64,000 bases of DNA from Glossina fuscipes (Eukaryota > Arthropoda > Insecta > Diptera > Glossinidae): NCBI RefSeq assembly GCF_014805625.2, contig NW_023998471.1, positions 56,835 to 120,834 of the forward strand, in the 5' to 3' direction. The notes under the pieces were generated by a model. It did no database searches, was not told the origin of the DNA, and saw nothing but the letters and a program-made list of their open reading frames with translations. A program made the translations under genes and the position numbers. Positions 32,881 through 45,480 of this stretch are shown here, one piece after another; the stretch's first letter is position 1; each line of letters opens with the position of its first letter.

Positions 32881-33260
32881 GTAATTATTTTATACAGAAG
32901 ATCGAAGGTGATAATAAAAATCCTTCTTATGCTTCTATTGTTTCACTCAGCAATACAATGTTTTAAACTCTATTTAAAGCGTCTCATGTGATTATTGGCC
33001 TTCGGGAGTGTGTTAATTGTCCAAACGCAGCGACTCCGAAATTGTGGCTTCCCACGAAACGTTATTTGACAGAATGAATACTCAAAACTTTCGCAAGCGT
33101 TTTAACAAGTGTTTATAGTAAATGTAGTCGAAGTAGTAGTAATACTGACATATGGCAACATAAATGTGTAGACGCATACGTATGTTAAGGCAAGTAAATA
33201 AATAAATTGGTTACAGCGGTGCATCGTCCCTTAGTTATTATTTGATGTTTGTTTTTTGGT

Positions 33261-33505
33261 TTATTCCAAGCGCCACCACACCAAGTCCGTATTCGAATTG
33301 TGCCAGCACACCCGGTGCGTGTCAAGGTTTTTTTCTAGCGCCTTGAGAGCTACTTCATGGCATATTGCTTGAATTTCCGCACCTGAATAGCCCTCAGTTT
33401 CTTTTGCTTAGCGTAGAGATTTCAATGTCATCGTCTAAGGGCAAGATTTCCTTGCGCGCTTTCTCATCTGGCAAACCGACAGACACATTAAAATACCTTG
33501 CGGGG
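33261..33505 (-). pseudogene. AFG2/SPATA5-type AAA-ATPase C-terminal fragment
   Basis: The minus strand reads VSVGLPDEKARKEIL, then LDDDIEISTLSKR, a TGA, and after a frame change GYSGAEIQAICHEVALKALEKN. These are the post-sensor-2 signatures of the AFG2/SPATA5 branch of AAA ATPases (GLPD...RREIL; YSGAEI.A.C.EAA..ALEE). A small deletion lies between EIL and LDDD, and a further shift yields QFEYGLGVVA in another frame, matching the family C-terminus. At least two frameshifts and one stop make it a dead fragment. No nucleotide-binding Walker motifs are nearby. Confidence 0.78.
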
Positions 33506-33782
33506 TTGTATACATTCTCTTTCTTTGAACGTTATATTAACGTCACTAATTCGCAATGATACCAGCTAACAGCTTTTTTTTTATTTGAAGGCTTTGGTGA
33601 CATTCTGATCGCTATTTATAGTTAACATTCACGATGAGAGTGTTCTTTTATTCATTCACAATAGGAGAGTTTTTTAACTGCTGTTAAAGGGTTGCCTAAG
33701 TATTCTATTTTTCAGAATGTTTAAAAATGTCGATTAGAAAAGTATTCATTGTATCAGGAAACTATCTCAAACGATTATTTAA

Positions 33783-34022
33783 ATGCATTTTATCAATCTG
33801 CTTAAAAATACCACACCTTCAGCCCAGACCTCACAAAGCTTAACTTCGAATTCTACTAATAATGTCAGTCAAGGGACTCCATCTAATAACAATGACATAT
33901 GCATCGATATTACTTTACCAGTACCTTCGTCTGCTGCTACTAGCAGCAACAATGCAGATGCAGTCGACGGCTTAACCGAAACATTTTCACATTTTGTTCC
34001 ATCTCCGTACCACTGTCAATAA
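33783..34022 (+). CDS. Hypothetical Ser/Thr/Asn-rich exon or remnant
   Basis: A 79-codon frame to TAA with NTTPSAQTSQSLTSNSTNN and then NNNDICIDITLPVPSSAATS. A possible splice acceptor (CCTTCAG) precedes CCCAGACC at about 33826. Composition is coding-like and similar in flavour to the remnant at 32.4-32.9 kb; the AFG2 fragment on the other strand lies between them. It could be the last exon of an unrecognised gene or part of the same decayed sequence. Confidence 0.25.
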   Translation: MHFINLLKNTTPSAQTSQSLTSNSTNNVSQGTPSNNNDICIDITLPVPSSAATSSNNADAVDGLTETFSHFVPSPYHCQ

Positions 34023-37000
34023 AAGTATTTGAATTGGCAACCCTTTTCAATTCTGGTATTTTTTTTTAATAACCAAGTGTTTTCATATGTACAACGCAAG
34101 CTGATAACGGTTTCTGCAAATTACCAGAAATTTGCAAACGTGCATTTCTTTCTCTCTTTCATGCAATCAGTCATTTCAATTTTGACCGCGGATAAAATAA
34201 GATCGTCAAGTAAGAAGTAAAATAATTTTTTTTTTTTAATATTTAAAATTTTTTCCAAATTGAATGAATAGGCTTTATTAAAGTCTTAGGAATGTACTTA
34301 ATGAAGACGTGACGAATTCTCCCAACAAGTGAAAGATATTTGTCATAAAATCATAAAACTAAAAAAAGTATGATTGGAAAGTGACCTAGCTGGTTTGCTG
34401 GGTTTGCGAAGTATTCGCGCGTATAAATGTCCATTTTAACTGTCACTAATGTAAGTTTTCATATGCCGTTTCTACTAAAGGAATTGAATAATCAATCACG
34501 CTTTTCTAGTCTGAAACGCAACGCATTATCAAAACAACTATAACAAGATTAAGTTTTTTTTTTTTTTTTTTTATATTGAACATTTTCCCTTAATTCTTAC
34601 CATATATTCGTACAAGTGCTTGAAGTGCTTGAAATATAATATATTTATTTTATTTGAAAGATATCCACTGATTATAAGTACTCGATTTAATATTCCATTC
34701 TTGCTGAATAAATGCGGTTAAAGGTGAAGTGGATGAAGAAATGTTGAAAAAACTAGATTAATTAGAAGAGTATCCATATCCAATATTAAGATCGTACCAC
34801 CTTTTCGAGATGCTGTGCAAGCGTTACCCGTTGTAACCTCGAAGATTACATAATTTTTCGATAAATTTGAATGCGAGGCACGTAAGTTTTTAATACTTAT
34901 TCTAGCGAATTAATGTCTCTTCTCTTTCGTCAGTGCGATGTGCAGAGTCATTATATAAACAGAGCATCGAATAGTTTTGCAGTTTAAGACAACGGATTAG
35001 TTAAGAGTTCCATAGGAAGCCTTAACTTCTATTGTAAACCTAAACCACAAAGATTTGCATATTTTTACACTGATTATCAAGAAACTTCTGTGATGGATAA
35101 GTCGAAGGGAAATTAATGGTTCTTACGCTTCGACAAGTTAAAGTTTATCATATAAATAATATAAATAGAAACGTTATTATGGAGAAGTGTTAAATTTCTA
35201 ATGTTTAGCACAAGACTAGCTACCAAGTACTTCATTTTCATCCTTTACGATTATAAAGCATGTAGCGTTTCAAAATGTTTTGATGACTTTTATTTATATG
35301 AAAATATCTTTTACTACTTATAATCAAATTTTTCGTGCATGGTTTAATTGCAGTAGTTCGCTGTATATACACAATTGTATTAAAACTGTTACAAAATGTT
35401 TCTAATCAGTTTTCAGATATCAGAACTAATTTTAAAATAAATTGACTGACAATTTTCGCACATCACTGACGGTTTTCCTGCGCGGCGCTGTGCTAATAAA
35501 ACCTGTCATTTTTTCTTTGTACAGCATTTTTAAACAATAATACTTTTTCTAGCAGACACAAGATGATATAAGCTTTTATCGAAGTAGTAGCTTATGGGAT
35601 TTCCGAAGTATTTTTCTACTTTTTATAAATGTTTGGCACACACCCGCCCTTTTTTATTTGATTAGATGAAATTTTAGATTTGATTGCAAAGGTTTTCCAT
35701 TTCATTATCACCATAAAAAATCCATTACCATCATAACGAAACACAATGTTAACAAGTGCCATCAAAACTGTTAAGAGACAACAAAAGGCCATCAAATATG
35801 TCAAGAAAAAGGCGGTTATAAGAAACAAAATGTTGGAAATGTCCCTCGTTAGAATATTAAAAAAGTGTCATCATATTTATATAAATTGTCAAAAGCGCGA
35901 TTGATTGACTCGATTCAAAATTTTTCCCTCTTATTTTTATACCCATCAGCAAAGGATAAGTGGTATATTCATAAAACGTCTGCAACCCCAAGTAGGAAGC
36001 ATCAGAGACGCCAGTATGTATATATATATTCTTCATCAGCATCAAACTCTAAATCGTTTTAGTCGTGTCCTTCTGTGTAATGTCTATTGTTAACCTTATC
36101 CTGCAAAAATGAAGCTATCGACTTCAAATGTGGCAGAAATATTGCAAATTCTCGAGCGTAGGTCAATATTAAAAATGGGAGAAATCGATCGAAGGACAAA
36201 CCCACAGCCCACGTAAGCTGAGAACATTTGTGTTTTTCAAAAGAAGTGAAAAATTGTTTTTTTTATTAGTCATAAACAACAGCAAGTAAATGTACAAAAA
36301 TTTGAACGTATATTCCATGGGTGATGCTACGGCATTTTGGCATAAAATGGAAAAAATTAACCACGCCTACCCAATATTATAGTGTAGTCAAATTTAATTG
36401 TTTTTTCAATAGCTTTATAATGCACAGAAACATGCTTGAAAACCCCTATAAAGCATATACATCCTTGGCCAGTTTCAAATTTGGTTTACACCTAAACATG
36501 TTCGTCTATTGGTATGTTCATAAGCGTCTGTGGACTTTGTGGCACACTTTCTTCCGTTAGCGAAAGTGCAGATATCGACCACAAATTTGCAAAAGAATTC
36601 GGAATTGACTTAAGTTTTTCAAAGGACACGCCTACAACGTCCACGTGCCTGTACGACAAAAAATTTTATTTTAAAAGTAGCGCATGAAAATGTTGTTCTT
36701 TTACTTCTTTTGCCATTTTTTGGAGTAAACGGCGATGGGTATGAAATTTTCTCACTTGTTTTTAAATAAAAGCGGAGTTTCCTTGTAAAAATAAATCTGA
36801 AATGAACTTCGAATTTAGTGGTTTATTAAAAGAACTCATTTCTGTCTAACTGTAAATACCGGACGATATTGGAAGAGATTGAAAAAATACCGTTTTTTAT
36901 TAGCGTTGTATTCGTGAGCATTGAAGATGCGTTCCATATACATTCTACAGATATTATCTGCATAAACAGCTGTTTCTTATTATTGATAACATAAGATGCC

Positions 37001-37055
37001 GTTGTTCTGCATTCGGATATTTTTTAATTAATTTTTGTTACTCCTCTTTGGCTTA
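34023..37055. other. Intergenic with T-runs and dispersed repeat
   Basis: No supportable gene. T-runs lie at about 34224-34236 and 34553-34572. The minus frame 35616-35828 begins with a hydrophobic run (MFLITAFFLTYLMAFCC) but lacks an exon 1-type donor and other support. The dispersed repeat is listed separately. Confidence 0.45.
35936..36748 (+). repeat. Dispersed repeat, longest copy (about 0.8 kb)
   Basis: Starts near TTATACCCATCAGC and ends near CGGCGATGGGTATGAA, so the ends carry short inverted words (ATACCCATC / GATGGGTAT). The head includes GGAAGCATCAGAGAC, a TA-rich stretch and TTCATCAGCATCAAACTC, then ATGAAGCTATCGACTTCAAA, all of which recur in order at 45.2-45.4 kb. Type not determined; possibly a non-autonomous transposable element common in fly genomes. 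Confidence 0.5.
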
Positions 37056-39265
37056 ATGATAAAACGCGTTATGGCGGACATTGATGTAAAAGCCGGTTTG
37101 CAACAAATACTTAAACGAATTGATGCCGCTTACGAACAAAGGCCAAAGGTAATGCACATATATTTAATTAATTGGTACACGAAGAGTGATTGCGTTGAAT
37201 TTAAAGGATTTGGAGGCCGGTAAACCTTTCTTGGTGGCTGTTAGTAAAACAAAACCCATTGAAATGATAATCGATGCTTATTCAGTGGGTCAACGTCATT
37301 TTGGCGAAAATTACGTCCAAGAATTGGTTGACAAAAGTCAACATCCAGAAATTTTACAAAAATGCCCTGACATTAAGTGGCACTTTATCGGACATTTGCA
37401 AAACAATAAAGTAAATAAGGTAAATAAAATATACGGATTGCAAAACAATAACAAATTAATCTCGTATAAAATTAAAGATTACTGAGGTGTGTACTATTTT
37501 GCAAAAACATTCAAAGAAATTTAAAAAGATATGGGATTTAATAATATGTATGTTTATGTGCTTTATCTGTTCTATATCTTAAGCGTATTTCTCATAGATT
37601 GGAGACATTTGCCAAAGGTATTTTATTAAAGGGGTATTATTTTAATTAAAGGGATGAACTACCTTTTGCTGCATAGTAGGAAATACACATATTGGTAGGC
37701 AATAGAGTGTGTATCCATAAAGTGATTAGAATTTTTTGAACAGGAATGTGGCCAATTTCTAAGTACAACCAAATATTGTAATACGAACTGCTTTGTATCT
37801 TTTACTCCCTTTGCCGCTCGCTGTAAATGAGAGAACGAAATTCGGAGCAAACTACCTCAAGCAGTTTTTGTTGAAGGCCTTAGTCGAAGAAGGCCTTAAA
37901 CGAAGAAAAACCGAAATATCTAAGATTTGAAAGGCGATGACCTTGGCTATTAGTGCTTTAAGTCTAAGAATTTATTTCTCTGGCTAAATTTATTATAATA
38001 ATAATAATATCAAAGGTATTACTTATAACTCTACCATAATAACTTAAATATATGATTAAAAGATAAATTTCGTCATCTGAACAAAAGAAGCCAATTTCTA
38101 AGATGAGCATCATTCAGATATCTGTTGTGATTACGAAAAAAATCTCAATCCAATTATATCATATCACAATAATAGTAAAGTTTACTTCCCTAGAAAAGTT
38201 CTAATACTTTCTTGACACCTAATAGTTGGACAAAATTTACAATTAGAATATTCCTATTTGAGGTGTCTAGTCGTATTGACATCTTCAAAGTAATTATCAA
38301 TAAAATAGTTAAGATTACTAGGTCGACGAGACTCATCCTTTCATCTATTTAATAAAGAAAAGAGGCGATAGTAATACATCCTACTTGTAGTCCTGGAATT
38401 TATTCCTTTGTTTTAATTGATCATAATATCAATAGTAAATATAAATAAAAAATCAAAAGCAAACTTTTACGACTGTTTGATGATTCCTTCCCAGCGCAAG
38501 AATTTGATCAGAATTTTGGAAAGTTTATAACTTAGAATTAATATACTTTGCATGATAACATAATCAAGCTTTTGTGACACCTTTAAATATATCGATACAC
38601 AAAACAAAAAGGGCAAATACAACTCCTGTTATTATACATTTCCATACAGATTCTAAAACTACCTAACATTCACTTAATACAAACGGTGGATACCGAAAAG
38701 TTGGCTGATAACTTGAATAATTCTTGGAAAAAATTGGAAATTGACAATAAGCAACCACTAAGGGTGTTAATACAAATCAATACTAGTGGCGAGGATGGTA
38801 AAATAAATGAATTTTTTGCTTTAAATTATTTAAAAAAATTTTTTTTTATTATTTTTTAGCTAAGAATGGTATAGAACCGAATGAAGCTTCAAGACTTTAC
38901 AAGCACATTAGAGAGAATCTAACAAATTTGCGAGTGGATGGTGTGATGACAATAGGAGCATTTGGTCATGATTATACGAAAGGACCAAATCCAGATTTTG
39001 TATGCTTAATGAAAGTGCATCGACAAATATGCGGAGATTACCAGTTGAAACCGGAAGAAGTGCAAGTGTCGATGGGAATGTCTGATGATTTTGAAAAAGC
39101 GGTAAAATTAAAAATTACAAATTTTTCAAAAAACAAAAAAAAGAAGACAAAATAGTTTTTCTTTTCTTTTCTATATTCTCTTGTCTTATTCAGATTGAAG
39201 TGGGTAGTACCATAGTGCGTGTGGGCAGTTCTATTTTTGGTCATCGAGCAAAGCAATCTATATAA
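37056..39265 (+). CDS. Pyridoxal phosphate homeostasis protein (YggS/PLPBP family)
   Basis: Five exons: 37056-37148, 37207-37419, 38650-38797, 38860-39101, 39194-39265, giving 255 aa, the family's usual length. All introns are GT-AG. The protein binds PLP through a lysine but has no known catalytic reaction; the family buffers and delivers PLP and keeps vitamin B6 and amino acid pools balanced, in cytosol or mitochondria. Signatures: LVAVSKTKP with the PLP lysine (residue 45), [51 protein letters not shown] and [12 protein letters not shown], all in order as in TIM-barrel alanine-racemase-like folds. A second in-frame ATG lies at 37071. The symbol of the fly orthologue is not certain (Drosophila CG1983 from memory). 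Confidence 0.95.
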
Positions 39266-42200
39266 GTCATATCATATACAAAAGCTTTATAAATAATTAC
39301 ATTGTTTTCTGTGTTATTGTATAAGTAACTTAAGCCTATACGTATGCATTTTTTTTCTGTTTAACACAAGAATCTATCTGGTGCTAAATGACGTACTACA
39401 TCTGTGTAAAGGGTCTAGAAATTTATAAAATGTAAACAAGTTTTGTATAGAATGTTTGTGTGCATATATATAGTTATAGATAAATAGACATACACATGCA
39501 TACACACATACGAGGGTATATAAATATAAACACATTTATTTGTAGATTGTTCTCGTTACGCTTACGTCCGAAGGCGTGGGAGTTACATTAGATTCGTCTT
39601 TGCGGTTGTAACATGCACAAATATATATTAGAAAGTCGACAATTACAATATTCGTCAACAGAATATGACTTGATTTACTGGACTTTTCAGTATTAATTAG
39701 AGAGAGGAAACTTTAGTTTTTCCAAATTATTTTCGTTGACTTGAAAATCACCCCAAGTATATCCAAAAGGCCAACAAAAATCCTAAGAACATTCAAACAT
39801 GAGCTTTTACTTATTTATAACCAATAGCGGATATCGGCCCAAAAATTTGATGCGAAGATTTGTCCATCTGCGGTATAACCTCTTTAAAAATCTTGCATAC
39901 CAGTAATGAACGTAAACGCTTTATTATTTCACATTTATTTCAGTTAAAATGTAAATAAGGTTTGTATTTGACATGAACGTAATCTCCTTACTCGTCGCAC
40001 CACCAATCAAAAAATATTTTAGAACAATTTTGATCGACATCTTGCACTACAACGGGAAGACGCTACCATTGTATGCATTAAGATGTTAAGACAAATGATC
40101 CATCTTAAAGATGAATTAGATATAACACAAAAATATCACCTACGTAACTATAAATTAATGATATATAGATCTGCAAAATTTTCCGTGTAAGCAAGTCAAC
40201 AAAGGAGATGCTAATGCGCTCCTGAGTGAATAAGGCGGAAAAGACATTAAAAACAAAAAAAATCCGGCTGCAAATTATCAACACAATTCCGTTTGCGTGG
40301 GTAGTGGCCTCTTCAATGTATTTGGGCTGTGCCCATAGCGAATATCCTTTAAGGGTGGGTCAAAGTTAACATTGTAACATATCACTCAACAGGTTAACAG
40401 GGCGACATGCTCCCACTATAGACGATAGTTTTTGCTACTTTTGTAAAACTCTGTCGCATTTCGCTTAAACATTGATTCTATCTAAAAGTCATAAAGATTT
40501 GTCAATAATGCCGAGCTTATTCAGTGATTTGTTGTATGTATGTGTAACATTATAAATTAGTCGGTTTTTGGAACGCTTCGGCGCAAAAATAGAGAGATGA
40601 ATTGATATCTGGCGGTTAGGGTATATGCTCTCGGCTGATTGTGTGATCGTGTGCAATATGATCTGAACCCAACTAAGAGGAACCGAACAGGTAAAAATCG
40701 CGACTACTAAGTCATTGTTCGCGGGTGCCAATCTCAGTGCGGTAAAGTTTAATTTGATTGATAGATTGTGGGGGTTACTCAGTTGGTAAAGGCGAAGCAC
40801 ACACCCACTTGATTTTTACCGACTCCCGATCTCTTTCCCTTTCTTCGCTTTTTTCTGATAGTCACCATATAAAACGAGTACGTTATAAGTCTCCTACTTT
40901 AATGGTCATATTAAAGAAAAGTATATATATATATATATATCGGTTATAAGCAAAGAACATGTATTAAACCCGAACTAGAAGCAAATATCTATAGAAATGA
41001 GCGAAAACTTTTATGCGAGAATGGACGTGCTACATTTGCGAACATGCGAGATTTTAGCGTACAGCCGAAGTAAAAATGAATGTAAATATTATGTAGAACT
41101 GTCCATAACGTTGGTTCAGGAAGATTCTAATCACTCAAAACGGACAATTTCCTTAAATGATGGGTATTCAAAGTTCGTTTTAAGACAAATATTAATTTCT
41201 TTCTTTTTTTTTACTTGTTTTCGTTTCGAATTATTTAACTGACGAGGTCAAATGCAAAACCCCATTCCCTTCGTTCATTCTGATAAAAGCTGATAAATCA
41301 CTAAACAGTTTTTTGAATGACTATACGAGAGATATTTTTTCGAAATAAGTTGAAGTAAATATTTTTGGTTACTATTAAATATGTATATCAAGCCTCGCGA
41401 TGGCGATTAGCCAAACAATTGAAATAAAAAATTTTCTTTACTTTATTTCTATTTACAGAATATACTCAGAATATATATATACTTATACATTAGCCGACAC
41501 ACATTCATGGGATCGAAAGAGAATATAAAAAATTGAAAAAAATTCGATGCTTATGATTATGATTCATGGGGGACGAAACGGCTGTGCGGTTCTATCAATT
41601 CAATTTGTTTTCCCCTTCTTTGTATATAAGATTTATTCCTCACCCACATTGTTTAGAAATTTGAAAAAGAAAAAAAAAAGCACAAGAAACATTAATTATT
41701 ATATTATTCTTGTGTTGCGTTTAATGCCGATTCTTTCTGTTTCATCTCATTTGAATTTTCTAGTTTTGAAATGTATTACGATTTCTTTGGCGATTAGCCA
41801 AAGTGTTCTCTATGCAAAACGCAACTATTTCGCAAATTTTCATTATGTCTCTCTTTTTTTTTACGTTTTATTTTCTGTCAGTCTTCAAGTGTAATTTTTG
41901 AAATTTTTTCTGCACACAATTTATTTTTTTTTGGTTTCCAAATGTGCAGGAAGTCTTACAGACGCCATATATTTATTGTCTTTCAACATTTTTCGAAATC
42001 AATCGGAAAAGAAATAATTTCATGCTTGATTATTATTTACGTTACAAGAGAAATCTATTAAACTTAAATCCTATTTTCAATTTATTTAAGCGAATATATG
42101 AGTATATGAATTATATTTTACAAATTTTCTTATTTCAAAATTTTCATATATGATAAAAATTGGTGAAATCCATAGGCGAAATGCCGAAAAAGGATCTGGT

Positions 42201-43291
42201 TTGGTTGGGGTTCATGAAATACATCGAGCGGAATCACCAGGTATACTAGAACTTATTGCTCTTGCAAAACAGTACTAAGGCATTGCAGATTGGTAATGTA
42301 GATAAGCATTAAAAGTCGTTCAATTACATTCGAATACCATTTGAGTTTCATTATCGGTTGCCAAGCTTATGTGTGTTTGCGATGGCTTAGGGGTTCAATC
42401 GCAATTTGGTCCTGTACCGGTTGTGGGTGTGGCTCTATGCTAGTTGTGTACATGCTTTTTTTCTTTTTCATTCTTATTTGTTTTATTGCACTTTTCCTAA
42501 GTTTTAATATTAATTAATTTAAGATTTACTTTAAGAGTCAATTGAACGACTGTCAAAATTTTTAGTTGAGTTTCTTGTATAAGTGGAATAAATAAATAAA
42601 TAAATAAAAAAAACTTTATTTTGAACATGCATCCGATACGTCAATTAAGGACAGCATGCCTGGCGTTTTTATGTGCATCATTTAATTTCGTGCGTAAATA
42701 GAAATGGCGCCAAATATTTCAATTAACATGTTGTCCATCCTTCGTTACTACTAGCAGTAGTATAGAAATTTCGTGTAGACAGATGGGGATATTTTTTTGG
42801 GACAACTCACTAAAAAACTCATTTTTGGGCGTCGTCATAAGAGCATAATCAGAATATGGACATATAGACATGTAGACAATTAAAAAAGATTTTCAATTAA
42901 ATTGCAATTTTTATCAGTCCACATCCCATCTTCAAGTTGAATTCTACTTCCAATAAGGACTAGTGCTGCAATCGATAATTAGATCAGCGTCTCAAGGGAG
43001 GTGAAATTGTATTAGAAAATGAAACCGTTATTCGTATCCGCAGCATAGGAGATGGAAGCGTTATGCGCATTTGTGTTTCGACCAGACTCAAAAATGCCCT
43101 TCAACTTGGGATCTGCAACTGAAATTAGCATGCAATTTCTACTTGGATTTAAAACTCTCTTTAAAGCGTTGTACAAAGCCCATTTGAATTCCAATTGGTT
43201 GTCAAGCCCGAAATAGCCTAGCAGAGCAAAAGAAATCGTAACTCTAACTAGAATCTCTAAAATTCTGTCAAGTCATCATCATAATTAAATG
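39266..43291. other. Intergenic, no gene seen
   Basis: AT-rich. Microsatellites: TA run at 40921-40940, ATAT near 41474-41483, AAAT repeats at 42591-42608. The longer frames (40489-40800 minus, 41547-41894 plus) show no recognisable sequence and are rich in AT-driven residues. Confidence 0.5.
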
Positions 43292-43530
43292 CAGTAAAAG
43301 TTCTTTATTCGCGGGGTATATGTGCCGCGAATACAGAAACCGTGAATACGGAAGGGTAATTGGATATTGGGTTGGATACCTATTCGAATCCTTTTAATAT
43401 TATGTATGTACTTATTAGATCCGCGAGTGAAGAAATTTATAGCCGCGAATATAGGAATTGGATCGAATTTTTGTAATCCGCGAATAGTGAAAACGCGGAT
43501 GAAGGAAGCGCGAATAAGAAGCTTCTACTG
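43292..43530. mobile_element. Pogo/Tigger-like MITE (239 bp)
   Basis: Imperfect terminal inverted repeats of about 22-25 bp: left CAGTAAAAGTTCTTTATTCG, right (reverse complement) CAGTAGAAGCTTCTTATTCG, with TA directly after the right end. The interior repeatedly uses CGCGAATA/CCGCGAATAC words, as in MER2/Tigger-type ends. There is no coding capacity. The family is inferred from the CAGT termini, TA target and internal GCG-rich subterminal words. Confidence 0.7.
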
Positions 43531-43749
43531 TACTTTTGCAATTATTTATTGTCAAACAATTTCCTGCAACTCTGTACAGCAATACCCTACATTATCACCG
43601 AAACTCGGTACAATTTGATTTGATTGAATCAAATCTGTTTAGCAATTTATTGGACTGTGTCCTTCCGCGCGGCTAACGATAACTTATGGCACAAGTTTAT
43701 ACGAAAATTTTTGCTACAGTTGAATCAGTTGTAAAAATAATCGTATTCG

Positions 43750-44500
43750 GTAGGCTTAAAGTTGGTAAAATTAGCTGCGTTGCCCCTAAGATGGCGAAAT
43801 AATATAGGGGGATGTAAACGGCAAACAGTTTCGAGCGTAGGCACTGAACATGGACATTTATGTGCACGTAGACGTCTATAGATATCTGTAGAAATTCATA
43901 ACTGTCTATAGACTTTCCTTAGTGTTATGTACGTTCGTTTTTTAAGGACGTGGTTCTGCACTGGGATAAAAATCCATTGCGGAGTCGCTTTCGCATTACC
44001 TCGAGATGGACTTCCCCGTCGTCGCGTGCAATTAGCTTATAACGCATATCGACTAAGTTTACACAAGAGTATTGACTGCAATCGAACCGGCTGATCGTAT
44101 TTGAAAATCTTAAAGTTGCTGGAATTAGCTGCGTTGTCCATAAGACGGCGAAATAATATAAGGGGTTATAAAGGTTAAACTAGGTCGAGCTCCGACATTC
44201 GACATAGGCGCATAGTTATCTGTAGATATCTGTAGAGATTCATAAATATCTACAGATTTTCCCTGTAAAAATGATTCTACTCGACAGGCTTAAAGTTGCT
44301 GGAATTAGCTGCGGTGTCCATTTGACGACGGTAGAAGATAGAGGGATATGAAAAACAAACTGATTGGAGCTTCGACACTAAAAAATGACATATACTGTAA
44401 ATATCTGTAGACATCTATAGATATCTGTAGAGATTCATAACTATCTGTAGACATATTTTTTTATGGACGTAGTGGTAGCGCGCTGACAACTAGTGGTCCT
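43750..44500. repeat. Composite tandem repeat
   Basis: A segment beginning CTTAAAGTTG.TG and containing ATTAGCTGCG, GGCGAAATAATATA and CTGTAGA.ATTCATAA recurs at about 43755, 44109 and 44289. A second segment (TTTTTTAAGGACGTGG... at 43940 and TTTTTTTATGGACGTAG at 44457) follows the first and third copies, giving an A-B-A-A-B order. Repeated CTATAGATATCTGTAGA words fill the A segments. It may be part of a larger transposon or satellite-like array. Confidence 0.6.
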
Positions 44501-44870
44501 AAACTGGTGTAAGATTCCGCATTCGTTTTCGTATTGCATCGACATGTATCGCCCCTGTTCTTGCGTGATAAAGGATTTGGATGTCATTTTCGCGTAGCTT
44601 TATATCGGGGTATGTCGTGCAAAAAAAACTGACGCTTGTTTCCATTATCTTTTGCCCGTCAGTATAACCGGTAGCAAGCAACATGGGGTTATTTCTACTT
44701 TTAGAGACCTGCAAAGTATATTCCTTAAATAGGCCCCACCCGGGTAGACAGGACAGGTGGCATGCGTTACCCACTCGTGGGTCTAAATGGCAGAAATAAC
44801 TCGAAAAATGTCCATGATCAGGTAAAGCTTGCAATAGGAAAAAATCCATTTCTGCATGTTTTCTCCCCAT
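44499..44870 (-). pseudogene. Possible non-LTR retrotransposon ORF2 remnant
   Basis: A 123-codon minus frame with DHGHFSSYFCHLDPRVGN, then CHLSCLPG, which resembles the stretch after reverse transcriptase in R1/jockey-clade elements (GHG.F..YL....... C..C). It ends AIRKRMRNLTPV and lacks RT motifs. It overlaps the composite repeat, so both could belong to one old element. The assignment rests on one short motif. Confidence 0.4.
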
Positions 44871-45214
44871 CCATTGCTCAAGAGAGTGTTAGTTCACTTT
44901 TCTTTTGTATCATTTTCACATTATTATTGTCATTGCATTAGCATGCTCGGTCGGACGGGTATTTTAACTTTGCGCATGCATGCTGACACAAAGACATACG
45001 ATACATGTCTATCAATATATCGTCTGAAATAAGTTCGAATTGCTTCCGCCTTCGAAAAATTAACAAGAAAGTGGAGTTTAAAAACGCCTGGACCGAATAT
45101 AGGTATAAAATCATTTACGAACTCATTTACTTAAAATTAGCAAAAGATTTTATGTTTCCTTTTTACATCCACCACTCTAAGATGGCGATATACTCATTTT
45201 GTTTTATTTCAAAA

Positions 45215-45480
45215 TATATGTAACACCTAAAAGGAAGCTTCAGAGACCCTATGAAGTATATGTATTCTTGATCAGCGTGAAATTCTGAGTTGATTTAGCC
45301 ATGTCCGTCGGTGTGTGTGTCTGTTTGGACTCTCTCGGCCGCAAAAATGAAGATATCGACTTCAAATTTAATAGAAACTTTGGAAGCTTTTGCACGCAGG
45401 ATGGTATTGAAAATAGGACAAATTGGTCAGAACAAAAACGCGCAATGGGGCGTAAACTGAACGCAACCCAGTTTTTTTTA
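45215..45480 (+). repeat. Dispersed repeat copy
   Basis: Carries GGAAGCTTCAGAGACCC, TTCTTGATCAGCGTGAAATTC, GATTTAGCCATGTCCGTCGG and AAAATGAAGATATCGACTTC, in the same order as at 35.98-36.13 kb. The part from ATGTCCGTC onward also matches the reverse complement of 16.69-16.92 kb. Confidence 0.6.

Noticed and set aside
35616..35828. Hydrophobic minus-strand frame as another family exon 1
   Set aside because: The hydrophobic run is at the very start, the open frame upstream lacks an ATG, and there is no GTAAGT donor in phase; too weak to list as a gene.
40767..40803. tRNA-like text (GGGGGTTACTCAGTTGGTAAAGGC)
   Set aside because: Resembles an A box, but no B box, anticodon arm or matching acceptor stem follows.
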